Positions 12,000 to 25,000 of a stretch of 64,000 bases of DNA are shown here, one piece after another. The notes beneath the pieces were generated by a model that saw only the letters and a list, made by a program, of their open reading frames with translations, searched no databases and had not been told where the DNA came from. Every line of letters begins with the position of its first letter. Position 1 is the first letter of the stretch. Location of the stretch: assembly GCF_030272615.1 (NCBI RefSeq), contig NC_081414.1:912707009-912771008 (forward strand), read 5' to 3'. Source of the DNA: Cryptomeria japonica (Eukaryota > Streptophyta > Pinopsida > Cupressales > Cupressaceae). Made by a program: the position numbers and the translations under genes.

Positions 12000-13815
12000 T
12001 ATGGGATAAACCTTGTTTCAACCTTGGTGGGAAATCAATCCTTGTAGGGACTAATTCAGTCCTTAAAATTTATCATTGTCTTCATGATCACTTTCTCATG
12101 ATGGAATTTCGAAGGTCATAGGGACTCCTTGCTCTTAACAAATTTCACTTCATTTTGATGCCTTACCCTTGGAGTGGAGATTCAATCTGCATAGGGACTC
12201 CTCATTCTTCATGACTTATGCTCTTCCTTTGTAATTCTGCCATCAAGTGGAAATCCGACTCTCATTGGGACTCATTGTCCTTGAAAATTTTGTGCTGGTT
12301 TGATCACCATTTGATGAAGTGGAAATTTGAACCCCATCAGGGCACTTCAATGTTCTTTACTTTGTCCTCATTCTCAATGGGTAAGTTGATTGTTATTCCT
12401 GAGTAGAAAATCGAACCTCGTAGGGAATTTTTGCTCCCAACTTTTGTCCCAGCTTGTGATAGGTATTTTGAACAATAATTTTTCCAGAATTAACTTAGGT
12501 TCTGATTTTTAAATGATTTTCAGACATAAGTTTTCTAAATCAGAAATACAAAATTATGTAACATAATTCTGGAAAATGCAAACAATTTAAAAATTGTATA
12601 ACATATTTCTGGAAAATGCAAATGATTTAATCAAAATCTGAAAATTTTGCTCCAAGAAAACCTGATTTTCAGACTTAGGATAGGTCTGATTTTAATGTGC
12701 AAGTCTGAAAACGTCCTTTCAAACTCATAAAATGAATAATGTTGCAACCCAGTTCGCTGTCTCAGGTCTGATTTCTGAGTATGAAGGACTGAAATATCTC
12801 TAAAAATCGTATCATATCAGTTCGAAATCATCCCCTTCATGGCGCAATTCATATTGTGGGTGCAATCTGCATTTGTTGTGGCTGGAATGATATGTTTTCA
12901 GCTTGAAGTGGTAGCTGGCAATAGTGTTCTCAGCTAGCAATGGCACCTTTAGTAATGCTGCAAATACCTCCAATGGTGGCACTATCAATGCCTTAAGCAA
13001 AAATTGCACTTCTTCCTCCTTAGGCGATTCCAATCCTTCCTTCCTTTCAGCTCACTTGGAGTCAAATCAGCGACTTAATGGTATTTTAATGCTTGCTGGC
13101 CTGTGTTCTTATTCAGCATTTCACCTTTCACTTTCACCACACAGTGAATGTGTTGATAAAAAAAATGTTACCTTCAGAAAGGTGGAAAATAGATATGCAT
13201 AAGGACAAATTTATCCTTGAAACACTTATTATATTTGCGCACCCACTTGCATGTTTATTTATTCTTACCTCATTTTGTTCCACTCCACAATGAATGTGGG
13301 ATAAATATCATAAAATACCAGCCTAGTGGAAAAACGTGGGTCATCACTTGCAAACTTAGTCTTGGAATGGAAATTCGACCTCCATCAGAACTCTCATGAT
13401 CCTTAACATTAATTTGGTACCTTCATGCTCAAAATGGAGTGGAAAACGATCTCCATTGGGACTTTATCAATTTTCACCTTTATCGCTCAGTGGAAAAACG
13501 CTTCCCATCAGGACTTTGTGTTTTATGACTTAACTGGTCAATGGAAAAACGTTTTCCATCAAGACTAAGTTGATTTTCACACATTTAAAGTCCAAACTTA
13601 CCCAATTTCATCAATTTTTGCAGTGGAAATTCTATTTACATCGAGACTTTTAACATTTTGTCAAGTTTTGGAGGGTGGAAAATAGAACTCCATTGAGACT
13701 TTTAACATTTTTAATTTATTTTACCTCCTAGGAGTGGAAAAACGACTCCTATAGGGACTTTAAAGATTTTTAACTTTGTGTTGCATTGTTTTGAGTCCCC
13801 AAGAGTGGAAAATCA
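12000..13815 (+). repeat. Array of GTGGAAAA...CCAT..GGACT words in copy 3
   Basis: About fifteen degenerate copies of a 25-30 bp core, roughly GTGGAAAACGA then CTCCATNGGGACTT, spaced mostly 60-90 bp, in two blocks (about 12000-12430 and 13320-13815). In the minus-strand unit it occupies the U3 side, upstream of the TATA box. The block between (12430-13320) has no array; ORFs there are short and unconvincing. Confidence 0.7.
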
Positions 13816-14125
13816 TAGTCCATCTGGACTTTCACAAAAATTACATCAATTTTATCATTTTTGCTCAAAATTTCTAAGGCAAAGTCGAAAATTGACCTCA
13901 TTAGGACAAATTGACACGTTAAAGCGTCTTGACACTTAAAATTACTCGCTTGCAACTTTAGCACCCTTCGCATTTTGACATGACACCCTCTCATAAGCAA
14001 AGGCTAAAACTCAGAAACTACTGCTAAACTAAGACAACCTAAGCAAAACATCTATCCTAAAAGCAAAAAAAAGTGGGGGTCCCCATTTGCAATGGGGTGA
14101 TGTGTGAAACGATCACAGCAGGTAC

Positions 14126-14526
14126 CATGGACTAAATCCAAGGTGCCTTTTAAAAATTACAATATCTTTTTCGTTACCTGCACATGTGTTTCTTTATGAG
14201 TAGCTTGAAACCTTGCTACCATCTCAACTGCATGCATAATATAGACCTTGCAACTGTCACGTAAAGAAAATTTCTGATCATTGATCTATAGAGAGTTTTG
14301 TTTGCATCAAGAGATTCATCATGTTCGCTCAACTTACATCCTATGCTCATTGGTGTACTCACAAGATTACAATCCTCCATTCTAAATCTTTTTAATATTT
14401 CTTGAACATACTTAGTCTGTGAAATAAAAGCTCTTGTATCAAATTGAGTATTTTGTAGTCCTAGGAAGAAAGACAATTCACCTAGCATGGACATTTCAAA
14501 TTCTTATTGCATTTTCATAATATTTT
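14126..14526 (-). pseudogene. Copia pol, end of reverse transcriptase
   Basis: The minus strand reads EFEMSMLGELSFFLGLQ, TKYVQEILKRF, NLVSTPM and, after a degraded stretch, KGTLD just before the solo-LTR insertion. These are the thumb and connection motifs of Ty1/Copia RT. The FADD-box half of the RT is absent. Homology stops near 14526, where the plus-strand element begins. Stops occur near 14165 and 14510. Confidence 0.75.
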
Positions 14527-14629
14527 GGACAATTAATTAAGGCTGGATTAAAATCTTCTTGGCAGCATTTATGACGAGGGGTTTTCTCATTCCCATTGAA
14601 CATCACTTCTAATGCACGACCTACTCACA

Positions 14630-15120
14630 TTTGTACGGCTTCCCAAGGTAGTGGTAAGGATTTGACAGATCCAATGAAGATTTGGCAGGGGACAACTTGC
14701 AATCGGTGGGGTATGCACATCGCTGCATATACAAAGACTACAAATTCATTCGTTTGTACAGCTACTCAAACAAGGTTTACCTTGCACTTCACACTTTTGT
14801 GTATGGACCTTCCAAGCAAAGATAAGGTCGTACGACGTACGAGCATTGCAAAAGGGTTATCCCATATAGCCAAGATCTCCTCACATTGTACGACATGTAT
14901 TGGCTCCCATTATCGTAAGGCTTGGAAGCACACACGTGCACTCTCCTCCTTGCATCATTTTCGTACGGAGCTGCCAACATCACTCCACCGTACAGCAAAA
15001 AAAGTTCCATCCATCCATACAAGTAGCACATCTCTCAATTGTATGGAATGAAGTCTCGGTACTCCTAGCATATTTGGTACGAAAAAAATTTGACAGTAGC
15101 AGTAGAGTACAACCGACATC
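14630..15120. repeat. GTACG word array
   Basis: About ten occurrences of (T/C)GTACG or GTAC(A/G)(G/A), for example TTGTACGGC, GTCGTACGACGTACGAG, ATTGTACGAC, TTTCGTACGGAG, ACCGTACAGC and TTGGTACGAA. Spacing is irregular (40-90 bp). The region has no credible coding frame and lies upstream of the ORF at 15248. Confidence 0.55.
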
Positions 15121-15247
15121 ACTAGTACATTGGCCCATGGTGGAAATCAGTTTTGGAAACCCTCGATAGGTGAAGAAAGGAGACAGTTATAGTAACGACA
15201 AAAGAAATTATAAAAGCTAGAAATCTCATTTAGCAGCCACTTCAACC

Positions 15248-17737
15248 ATGGCAATAGGTAGTAGCAACAAAGGCAAAAAGGTTTTGCCTCGCATCCAATC
15301 GGGATGATAGGATTACAATGGACACTCTCACTTAGGAGAGTTTGAGCAGCATTGGCTACTGCACATGGTGGCAAGAGGTGAAGGAAGATAATCCACTGAA
15401 GATGGTTTTGGTGCATGCTCAAATTGACAAGGCAATACAAATGCCTTTCTTTAACGTATGAGAGTTTGAGCTTGTCTTGAAGGCAATGGTGATGTGTTAT
15501 GACTGGCACGGACATAAGTCCATTCTACCTTACCGTGGACAAGATGTAATTGTGTCTTTCTGGTTGGTGAAGTTCACGAGAGTGTTTGGGATTCCATTCC
15601 AAGGAATCAAGGTTGCCAATCCCCCAGGGAAGATAACAATTGAGCAGGATGCCCTTCTGAACCAAGTATGCCATGATAATTTGATACAAAAGGAGTGGGA
15701 GAGTGTATGGAATAATAGCAGTAGTTGTGGGATTAAGGAAACTTTTCTAGTGATGATGGAATGGAGGTGCATCATGGACATAATAAAGAGCCAGATCGCA
15801 GTTTCGAGTCGAGCCTCTAACATCGTCGTCTAGATGATCTATTTGATGGTCGGGTTAAGCAATGAGAAGGTCTACAACTAGGTGACCATACTATCAACGA
15901 AGATTATGGAGTTTGTCACCTTGGCTCATAAGGCCTTCTATATGTCGTAGCACACCATCGACCTATTCCTTGATGTAGTCCACACTCATGTACTCGCGAA
16001 CAAGTGGGGTTGCCTACAACCCCTTATTCATGTGGACCTATCTAAACCAGAAATATTTTATTGGACTCATCAAAACACATAGATAGTTGGAGGAGAACAA
16101 GCTCAACCCACTAGGAAGTGACAAAGGAAAGAGTTGCAACAATAGGATTTGGAGAGTACGGAGAATGAAAGTAGTGAAGAGGAGGCTACCGTTGAGGTTT
16201 CCTCAGAGAATGAAAGTGCAGTAATGTGTCCCTTACGGCCACTACAGGTTATTATGATGATGATGATAAGGTTGAGGAGGCAGCGGTGTTGGAGAATGTT
16301 ACTAGCACAACAAATCTAGTAGCACAGCTTTGGAGGTAGTATCCGAGGGACCAGCCACCCCATTGCCATTTTTTGCAACGGTGGAGGTGGAGGTAGTCTC
16401 GGAGATACTTGTGTCGGTTCCACCAATCACGGCAGCAGTGGCTACTTCATTAGCAATATCATCAACAGTGGTAGTAGTGGATGCTCCTTGGCAATTCCGC
16501 CAGCAAGGGCAGTGGTGACTACTCGCTTGGCAATTTCGCCAACAGTGGCAGAAGTAGCACCACTGGCGATAGCATCGATAGTATCAGTGGGTCCATCGAC
16601 AAAGTTTTCAACGACCAAGGGACCATTACCAGCTGCTCCTTCGATGGCAATCGAGAGCGTTGATAGGCATGAGGAGGCCATTGTACATGGCTACATTTGT
16701 TGGAGGTTCCTCTAGAGGTTCCAATCAAGTAGCCAAGGTTGCTAGCCAAAGGGATGGCACCTCCAACAAAAATGGGCGGAGGATCACACTCAATGGGACC
16801 CCAACAATCACTACCATACCCACCCAAGAGCCAACTTGCAGAGCAGACACCTGAGCCAACACACTCAAAAATGGAATTGACTCCAATACAACCAGCTCCA
16901 ATTGGAGTAGAGGAGTCTTCCTTGAGGGAGTGGGAGGAGACTATTCTACGCCTCAGTTGGCCAAATCCTCACGATCTAGTTGGCATTGTTCAATGGTACT
17001 TTCGCCAATCAGACAACATAGCTACCTTCATGGGTAGGGTGGGGGAGCTCCTACATGACTTAGACATTGGCCATGATCCCGTGGTGGCACACACACCAAA
17101 AAGGATCGTAGCATTCTTGCAAGTCGAGTGCCACCATGATTTTTTCCAGTGCTTCACTTCCAAAGGATGGTCGAAGTTAGAGAGACAAGAGATGAAGGAT
17201 GTCTAGTGCCCTCTAGTGCCACATGTAGGAGGCCACCACAATCAAGTGCTGCAAGCATTCCACGGTATGGAGTTGAGCTTTAGGGACTTATTCTTGCGAT
17301 ACAATCCCCAAGTAGCCATTATAGAGCAATTCATAATGCAAAAAGAGAAGGCTCTCCATCAAGCTGACCAGGATAGGAAGGCTTTGGTGGAGAAAGGAGA
17401 CAAGTTCAAGGCACACTTGGCCTAGGAACACTCTCGGGTTACGTCCCTCAAGATATCCATGGTAGAGCACAAGCAAGAGTTGGCCGAAAAGGAGCGGCAG
17501 ATGGCAGAGATGGAGGAGAAAGCTACCCAATTGGTCATGGAGTTGGCAAGCAGGGATGAGAAACTCAGAGAAAAAGACAGTGAGCTGGAGAGGATGAAGA
17601 AACAAGTGGATGACACGTTCGGTGAGAAGGACTGCGAATTGGAGAAGATGCGGAAGCAATTTATGGAAGCAGCATACATGGTAAAGGCATCTCGAGAGCT
17701 GGAGTCGGTAGCTAACCAATGCCTCCAGCATTTGTAG
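15248..17737 (+). pseudogene. Accessory ORF of the 14.5 kb element, broken
   Basis: ATG at 15248 starts MAIGSSNKGKK. The best frame (15477-15833) reads FWLVKFTRVFGIPFQGIKV, similar in style to retroelement accessory proteins. After stops at 15831, 15879 and 15948 comes a low-complexity acidic and then alanine/serine/threonine-rich stretch. A second frame, open from about 16739 with stops at 17204 and 17423, gives SWPNPHDLVGIVQWYF and a long C-terminal coiled coil (KEKALHQADQ, ELAEKERQMAEMEE, KLREKDSELERMKKQ), ending at TAG 17735. The architecture (globular, charged linker, coiled coil) matches the ORFs at 4137 and 22056 and the antisense gene at 41331, though I see no clear sequence identity. 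No RT or integrase motif is present. Function unknown. Confidence 0.5.
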
Positions 17738-18214
17738 AAACAACACTTTTAGCCAACCACCTGTTGTGACCATTTCACACATCGCCCCATTAGAATGGGG
17801 ACCCCCTCTTTTTTTGCCTTAGTTTTTGCTTTCTCTTTGCTTGTTTTTCTCTGCTTTTAGGGTTTTGAGTGAGTGAGTGGTCTGCCTGGGCTAGCTGGAT
17901 TAGGGCTAAACCTTGGAAGCTCGTTTTAGGGTTCCTTTCAAGCTAAGTCTAGTCTTGTTTAGGGAGGTTGTTAGTCGTCTGCCTAAAGCCTCAAGATTGC
18001 CAGAATGAAGCATGCCTTTCAGGAGAGTCAAGATCGGTTAGGAACAGGGAGAATAGGTCTCAGGTCAGGTCTAGATAGAAAGAGAGTTTTTCTTGTCAGA
18101 GTCCTGCTTGTTTCCCTGTCTGAGTCAGTTGAGCAGAGTCAGTGAAGAAAAGGAGTAGGTTTGATCAAGTTTGATGGAGGATGAAGCAAATTAAGGTAAG
18201 ACTTGGCCTGAAAG

Positions 18215-20995
18215 GGAAATTTCGCCCCTGACCCTTCCAGAGGGTCCAGGGCGAAAATCATTGTAAAGCTCTTTTTCTCCTCATTTTTGACTAAGTGATA
18301 CTTTCTAAGGCATGTTTGGAGGTGAATTGATATGTTTTGCCCGAAGATGGAATTAATGGATTTTTGAAGAGCTAGATGATGCCTGAAAGAGGATTTTCGC
18401 TCCTGACCCTTCTAGAGGGTTCAAAGCAAATTTCATCCTAAAAACTCTTTCTTGCCTTAGATGGAATTGCAAACTTGTTCCTAGCTTGGAAAAGGACCTA
18501 ACTCTGCCTTGTGAAGTAGTTTGAAACATGAAAAATGAGCAATTTGGCCTGGAATGGAGATTTTGCCCTTGACCCTTCCAGAGGGTCCAGGGCGAAAATC
18601 TTATTAGAGCTTATTTTTCACTAACTTTGGTTAAATTGTGATGTGCAGGGTCTCTTGGAATGAAGATTGGACACCATTTGATACCTTTGAAGATTTGGAA
18701 GCGTTGAGAAATGAAGAATTTTGGCCAAGAAGGGTAATTTCGCTCCTGACCCTTCCAGAGTGTCCAGGGCGAAAATTTTCAAATCCTTCTATTTTTCTTG
18801 CAAAAATCTAGTCAAGCTTGGCATAGATGAAAGAGGAGTAGTGTCTTTTTCTTGAGAGGTGAAATCAACTTGAAATGATGATTGAATTGAGCCTAAATTG
18901 AGGAATTCGCTTTTGACCCTTCCAAAGGGTCTAGAGCGAAATTCCTTGCAAGCCTATTCTTTTAACCTTGTTTTGGCTTAAGACCTTATCCATTGGGTGA
19001 CGGATGTTGTTTAGTTACCTCTTGAGGTGATTTTGAGTTGGAAAAAGGAAGAATCAAGCCCAATTCATGATTTTCGCTCCTGACCCTTTCAAAGGGTCCA
19101 GAGCGAAAATCCTCCTAGACCTCATTTCCTTCCCTACTTGACCAAATTGTGATGCCCAAAGCATGTTGAAAAGAGGAATGGACATGATCTTTCTTTGAGA
19201 AGTGTTTGATAGCATTAAGGGATGGAGATTTTAGCCAACAAAGGCAATTTCACTCCTGACCCTTCCAAAGGGTCCAGAGCGAAATTCCTTGTAAACCCAT
19301 TTTTAACCTTTCTTGGACATGAAAACCTTGTTCCTAGGGCAATAAAAGATAAAATCCCACTAAGCAAAGAAGTTTTAAGGTGAAAAAATGAAGATTTTTG
19401 GTCAAGATTGCAAAAATCGCTCCTGACCCTTCCAGAGGGTCCAGAGCGAATTTCCTCAAAATCACCTTTTGCTATCAAATTTTGCTAAGCCAAGTATGAG
19501 ATAAGGTCAAGCATGGAAAGAATTACCCCTGGGAGTGAATTGAGGTTGCAAGAAATTATCAAAAAGTGAAGGAATTGAGCCAAATGGTGAATTTCGCTCC
19601 TGACCCTTCCAAAGGGTCCAGAGCGAAATTCCTAAAAGCACCTATTTCCTTGCAAGGTCAAAGCAACTTTTTGGTTTTTATGGCTTGAACGGGTGTGAGG
19701 AAGAGTGTTTTACATTTTGAAGCTAATTGAAATTGTCAAGAAGAAGCAATCAAGTCTAGAACATGATTTTCGCTCTTGACCCTTCCAGAGGGTCTAGAGC
19801 GAAAATCCTAAAACCTATCTTTTCTTCCAAAGATTGGACTAGACCAAGCTTAGACATGGGTTTGAGAAGACTTTTGAATTGCCTTGAAGTGGAATTGGAT
19901 TGCTGAGGATGAAAATTTTGAATCCAAGAGGGAAATTCGCTCCTGACCCTTCCAAAGGTTCCAGAGCAAAATGTCCAAATTCTCTCTTTTTCTTGCAAAT
20001 TTAAGACAAGATTTTGCTATTTATGACTTGGATGGGAGTGAGGCGTGATGTTCCATGCCTTGGAAATGATTCGAAGATGAAAGGATGAAGGAATTGCCGT
20101 AAAACCTAAAAATCGCTCCTAACCCTTCCAAAGGGTCCAGAGCGAAAAATCCAAAACCAATGCATTCCTTTCAAGTTTGTGCTAAGACAAGGCTAAACCA
20201 AGCTAGAAAAGGCCTTTGAGACCACTTGTGAGTAGGTGTTTGTTTCAAAATTTGATGATTCTAGGTCAGAGAAGGAAAATCGCTCCTGACCCTTCCAAAG
20301 GGTCCAGGGCGAAAATCCTTCAAACACCTATTTTGCCTTGCAATAACAAACCAAGCATGTGTGAAGTGAATGAAGAGGATCATTGCCTAACCTTGTGAGG
20401 TGGATTGGAGTTAAAATGATCGAGGAGTAAGCCTAAGCAAGAAAAATCGCTCCTGACTCTTCCAGAGGGTCCAGGGCGAAAAACACTAAAGACACCTTTT
20501 CCTCCAAAATTCAAGTGAAACTAAACCTGAACTACAGTAAAAGATGCCATTTGGAATGCCTTGGTGAGGTTTTGGACTTACAAAAATGAGAATTTTGAGC
20601 TCAAGAGAGAATTTCACTCCTGACCCTTCCAAAGGGTCCAGAGTGAAATTCCCAAAAGGTGGCATTTCCTTCAAAACATTGATGAGCTAAACCAGTGATG
20701 GAGATAAGTGAACTCTGGAGATTGCCTCAGAGGAGTTTAATGATCAAACTAAACTGAATTTTGGCCTAAAATGTAAAAATCGCTCCTGACCCTTCTAGAG
20801 AGTCCAAGGCAAAATTTACATTTTCACCTAACTACTCATGAGAAATGATAAAAAATTGAAATGCAAGACCTTGATTAGGCCAAAACAAACATAAGCTTGC
20901 CTTCCAGGAGATTTTGGAGTGAAGGGAATGAGGTATTCAAGTCTTAAATTGAAAAATTGCTCCTGACCCTTCCAGAGGGTCCAGGGCGAAATCAT
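18215..20995 (+). repeat. Seventeen-unit hairpin array, period about 170 bp
   Basis: Each unit has a 38-bp core: TTTCGCTCCTGACCC, then TTCCAGA, then GGGTCCAGAGCGAAA. The outer arms are imperfect inverted complements (15 bp each). Cores begin near 18223, 18402, 18560, 18744, 18905, 19072, 19248, 19415, 19591, 19767, 19936, 20110, 20277, 20445, 20611, 20777 and 20956. Spacing is 158-184 bp and the mean about 171. The spacers are more diverged but still show related pieces. On the minus strand the core reads FALDPLEGSG in places, but spacer lengths are not multiples of three, so it is not a coding repeat. Confidence 0.9.
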
Positions 20996-21520
20996 CAAAA
21001 AAAACCTATCATTCAACCTTGATTGATTAAGTCTTAAGGCAAATTGCAAAATTGTGAAGACAAAGTCATGGAAATTTGCAAAAATGTAGGTTGAGAAAAT
21101 TTCAATTTGATCAAGTGAACAAGCCTGGATGGGTTCAAACAGGTCTTGAAGTGAACCTAGACCTTCATCACTATTGAATATTTCAAAGCCTAAGGAGAAA
21201 GGGAGCTTCACTAAGCCTCAATCAAACCTCCATATTCCCAAATTTTCGCCAAATTTACTAAAATTAAGACATTTGGGGAGGTTAGATCAAATGCGCATGA
21301 ATTAAGGTCATTACAATTGAATTAATTAATTTTTAAAGCCTTAATATAAATATAAAAGACACCTTTCAAGTCTTAAAATCATTTTTTAAAATTTTAAAAA
21401 TATAGGTGAGCGCTCAAAATACATTTACTTGCTTTTACAAGCAAGTAGGCCTCTTCCTAAAGGGAATTTTATTTGTTTTGTTGCTAAAAAACTAGGTCGG
21501 CCTCATAGTCAATTAGGGTG
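20996..21520. other. Non-coding stretch between array and promoter
   Basis: AT-rich; includes AAAATTTTAAAA and AAGCAAGTAGG words that resemble 140-340 in copy 1. No gene seen. Confidence 0.4.
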
Positions 21521-21527
21521 AGCGCCC

Positions 21528-21534
21528 TATATAA
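21528..21534 (+). promoter_or_regulatory. TATA box of the copy 2 ORF
   Basis: TATATAA in the context GCGCCCTATATAAGAGAGG. Transcription would start near 21560, giving a 5' UTR of about 265 bases before the donor site at 21826. Confidence 0.55.
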
Positions 21535-21825
21535 GAGAGGAGTATTGTTTCAAAATGCAAATCATTCATTCATTATTCTAAATGCGATTTTGAGGAGCAG
21601 ATTGGAGGAGCGAAATCTAGCAGATTGGAGGCGAATTTCTTACCAAGTTGGAGGCTAAATTTCCAGAATTTGCTAAGTGTTGGAGGCTAGTGAAGGTGAC
21701 GTTCTTTTGAAGGTTAATCAAGACATAATTCACCCAAGAAGGCCAGCAATTCAATCCTCATCCAGCAAAGTCTGATCTTCTTTCTTCATTTTTCAAGGTT
21801 CATAGTTAGGCTTTCAAAGGTGAAG

Positions 21826-22048
21826 GTATGAAGAATCCTTTTTGAAGTTCCTATTCAAGACTTGTTTTGATGTTCATAGCATTTTTTTTTTTTAAGTCTA
21901 AGTCTTGAAAATCCAATTTTCATTTATAATTAATTTGAGGAATCATGTCCTTTTCAAATTAATGTTTTGGAATCATTCCCTTTGAAAGGTCTTAAATTCT
22001 ATACTTTAAGGTATGATGCTTAAAGACTAATTTTAAATTTTTGTGTAG
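21826..22048 (+). other. Predicted leader intron of the copy 2 ORF
   Basis: Donor GAAG/GTATGA at 21826 and acceptor TTTTTGTGTAG ending at 22048, seven bases before the ATG at 22056. The body is T-rich. Copy 1 has an acceptor at the same place. Predicted from splice consensus only. Confidence 0.5.
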
Positions 22049-22055
22049 GCATCAA

Positions 22056-25000
22056 ATGACGACCCCCAAAGCCGGAGGATCTACTAGTCGGCAAGCTCTC
22101 ATCAAGGAAGATCAGAGGAGCGACGAATTGGAGACCAGGATCGTGTCCAAGTGGAATAATATTGGAGACACCAACTTAGGAAACTTCAATGTGAAGAAGT
22201 TTCGAGAAGTCCCCTACATTGGCAAGCCATCACCTGTTGCAAGGAGGATAATCAAGAGTGGCATCATCAAGGCTGCAGGTTTCCCTCCCGCAGTCAAGTG
22301 TCATGAGTTGATGATCGAGTGTGCCCACCACTATGACTCACAATCAAGGACGATCGTAACCAAAGACGGGAACATCTTAGCTTACCTTTCAAAGGAAGCT
22401 ATAACCGAAGCTCTTCATCTTCCGGACCATAAAGACATGATTTACAAAAGCTTAGAAGGAGCAAGGTCAATCTATGAAGATGATCCTAAGTCTTGTTTGA
22501 ACTTCATCAATAAGAATTGGTTGCTCAAAAGTCGGCCTCGTCTGAACAAGATTCCCAATACACCACATAGGATTGACTTCCAGGAGGAATACAGAGACTT
22601 GATAACTTTGCTCAATCGAGTTACAAGTGCTTCTCAAGCCTTCTTCTTCGAAAAGTGGATGTTCTTCTTCATACAAGTGATAGTCCAAGGAAAAGGAATG
22701 CTTCATTGAGCCAGAATCATTAGCAATTGTCTGGACGTGCAGTTGAGAAGGCTAAGACCCACCAAATCATTCCACATGAGCTCATATGTTATATATGCCT
22801 TGATCAGCAGTTTCGAATATGCAGGGCTACCTCACAGAGGAGTGATTGGAAGAGGACCCGGAGAAATAAGAGTTTGTGATTCTTATGTTCATCTGCATCA
22901 TCTGCCTAGAAGTGACTACAAGTTAGTCAATGACACCTTCACGATGAACATTACCAGGATATTTTAAGGAGGAATTCACAATCGACTGTCTCTGGATGCA
23001 CAGGAGCTTGTGAAGAAGTATGGCGCATGGTTTATCCAGTTTCAAAAGTTCACATACATCAGAGTTCATGGGTGTCCTTCACCTCCCTACATGTTGCCAA
23101 GATATCCAACAAACAGAATAGTGCTACTTGAGGTGACTAGACAGTTGGCAGCTTATGCGAAGGCATCCAGACACAAGCATGGAAATGGAATTCCCATGCC
23201 CATCATACTAGGGAAATCAGTTGAAGTGTGTCCTAATACTCAAGTCGCAGAAGATGTAGAGAAGGAATTATCTTTATACTCATTCGCATCCTTTGCCTCG
23301 TGAGAGAATTTTGATCCTCATGGTTATATGGAGGAGACAGTCAGTAGGAAGTACAAGCATGAGTTTCAGGTGGAGGACTTTTGGATGAATCTCCCAGGTG
23401 ATTTAGAGGTTAAAAGAAAGATGCATTCTAGGCTACCCTTAGATCTCATCAGGAAATGCAAAGTTTATAGAGTAGCCGATCAAGCCCAGGATAATGGTAG
23501 ATACCTCTAGTCGTCCTATGAGAAAGAGGACAAAGAAGTGAAGATAGATTGGAATGAGCCCGAGGTTTTAGACTTGAGAGCTTTGATGGCTCCCATTTTA
23601 TCCTACACTCGTAGATGGGTGGATGTACAGCATCAAAAGTTGAAGGAGCAGAATGTATCAATGACATTTACTTTGGAGGCAAGACCAGAAGAAGGAGAAG
23701 CAAGTGTGAGTGAGAATACTTCTCATTCCAAAGGCTCAAAGAGGAAAGAAGGACCTGAGAAGAAAGAACCTTCCAAGAAGAAGCAGAAAATAAACCCTGA
23801 TCACCCACCAAGCACATCTTCTAGGCATGAAAAGGAGGCGAGTCAAGGGGAAGATCAGAGGCAGATAGTATATGAAGTTGATGAGTCTATGGAATCCATG
23901 GTACAGAATGATAAACAAGAGAAAGGATAGACACCTGAGCATTCATCAAGTCAATCTCCCCAAGTTGATGCTAATGAGCAACACGAAGAAAAGAATGATG
24001 ATGAAGCAACATCTCCTTTCTGGGAAGATAGGCCACTACCTAAAGAAATACAAGTGAGGGAAACAAGATCTGCCATTCCTGATTGGCTGAAAGAGAGACT
24101 GACAAGGGTAGCTGTGGTTAAAGAGGAAGAAGATGTGTTTGACTTGGAAAGCCTTATAGGAAATTCTCATGAGGTAATGGAGAAGAAGAAGGCCACAAAG
24201 ATGTCTAAGGTAATTAGAGATGAGACAGGATCTAGGAAAGTGCAGGTAGCTACACCAGTGGTGGACAAATATGAGGATGAGATTCTTGCAGATGAGTATG
24301 ACTTAGAAACATTTGAGCTTGGTCCACTTACCTCTGAACAAGCGATGGAAGAAGCCACTGATTCATTTGAAGCACTTAAAGACAAACTCAAAGAAGAAAT
24401 GGAAAAGAATAAGAAGCTTGAAAGGGAGGTCAGTGCTTGGAGGAACTATTTTAGTCACCTTAATCAGCCCTTGAGACGTCAGGATCCAGCAGTATCTCCT
24501 TTACAATCACTCCCTCTTGAATCAGTAGGCGAGGCAGAAAGGGTGAAGAGCTTGGTTCAACTTATGAGCTCTTGGATTGATAAATCCCACACGGTAGCCG
24601 TTGAATTTGCAACAAGAATGATGAAGACAGTTCATCGAGCTATCCAGGTCCTTGAGATTATCCATAATCTAATGATAACTGTAGTTGCATTCACTCACAC
24701 TAGAGATGTTATCATTCCTGTCTTACAAGTGATAAGACAAACACCAAGACAGATTTTGGCACAAGAAAAGATAATGGATGGAGGAACCCATAACCTCCTA
24801 CAGTGGTCAGCTCTGCTTCAGATGAAAGAGGTCCTTTTTGAAGACATCAACACCAGATGCAGTCGAGTTGAAGGTATCATTCATCCAATTCAAGATAAGG
24901 TGTTTGAGGTGTTGTGTACCATTCTTGATAGGCGGATCGAGATTGAGACAGATGTGGACATCCAAGAGTTGGAGGAGAGAGTCAAGGTCATCTTTTGCAA

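Larger units (their letters stand above)
10452..14125 (-). mobile_element. Solo-LTR-like unit, copy 3, with GGTAC target duplication
   Basis: The unit is 10457-14120 (3664 bp) on the minus strand. It starts TGCTGTGATCGTTTCACACA and ends ACACATCAACA, and is flanked by GGTAC at 10452-10456 and 14121-14125. The start matches copy 2 (TGTTGTGACCATTTCACACA), including a near-palindrome CCCCATT...AATGGGG followed by GACCCCC. The end shares the AAACCCTAAT block (near 11325), the TATA box (11242-11248) and the U5 with copies 1 and 2. There is no accessory ORF. Instead of the 170-bp hairpin array of copy 2 it has a different array (12000-13815). Confidence 0.85.
14527..17756 (+). mobile_element. Plus-strand retroelement with coiled-coil ORF (5' portion)
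   Basis: Inserted between the Copia RT remnant (left) and the Copia gag (right), and itself split at 17757 by copy 2; it resumes at 26347. Contents are a CGTAC-word region (14630-15120), a decayed ORF (15248-17737), and after the break a GC-rich stretch followed by a possible LTR (26467-26785). A 5' LTR was not recognised, so the left boundary is only the point where Copia homology ends. Confidence 0.4.

Noticed and set aside
18215-20995. CRISPR-like array (repeats with spacers)
   Set aside because: The 130-bp spacers are related to each other and the host is a plant. It is a diverged tandem repeat inside an LTR.
19215-21211. Minus-strand ORFs with a repeated ALDPLEGSG peptide
   Set aside because: The peptide comes from the hairpin core, but the spacers are not multiples of three and the frame is lost between units, so it is not a repeat protein.
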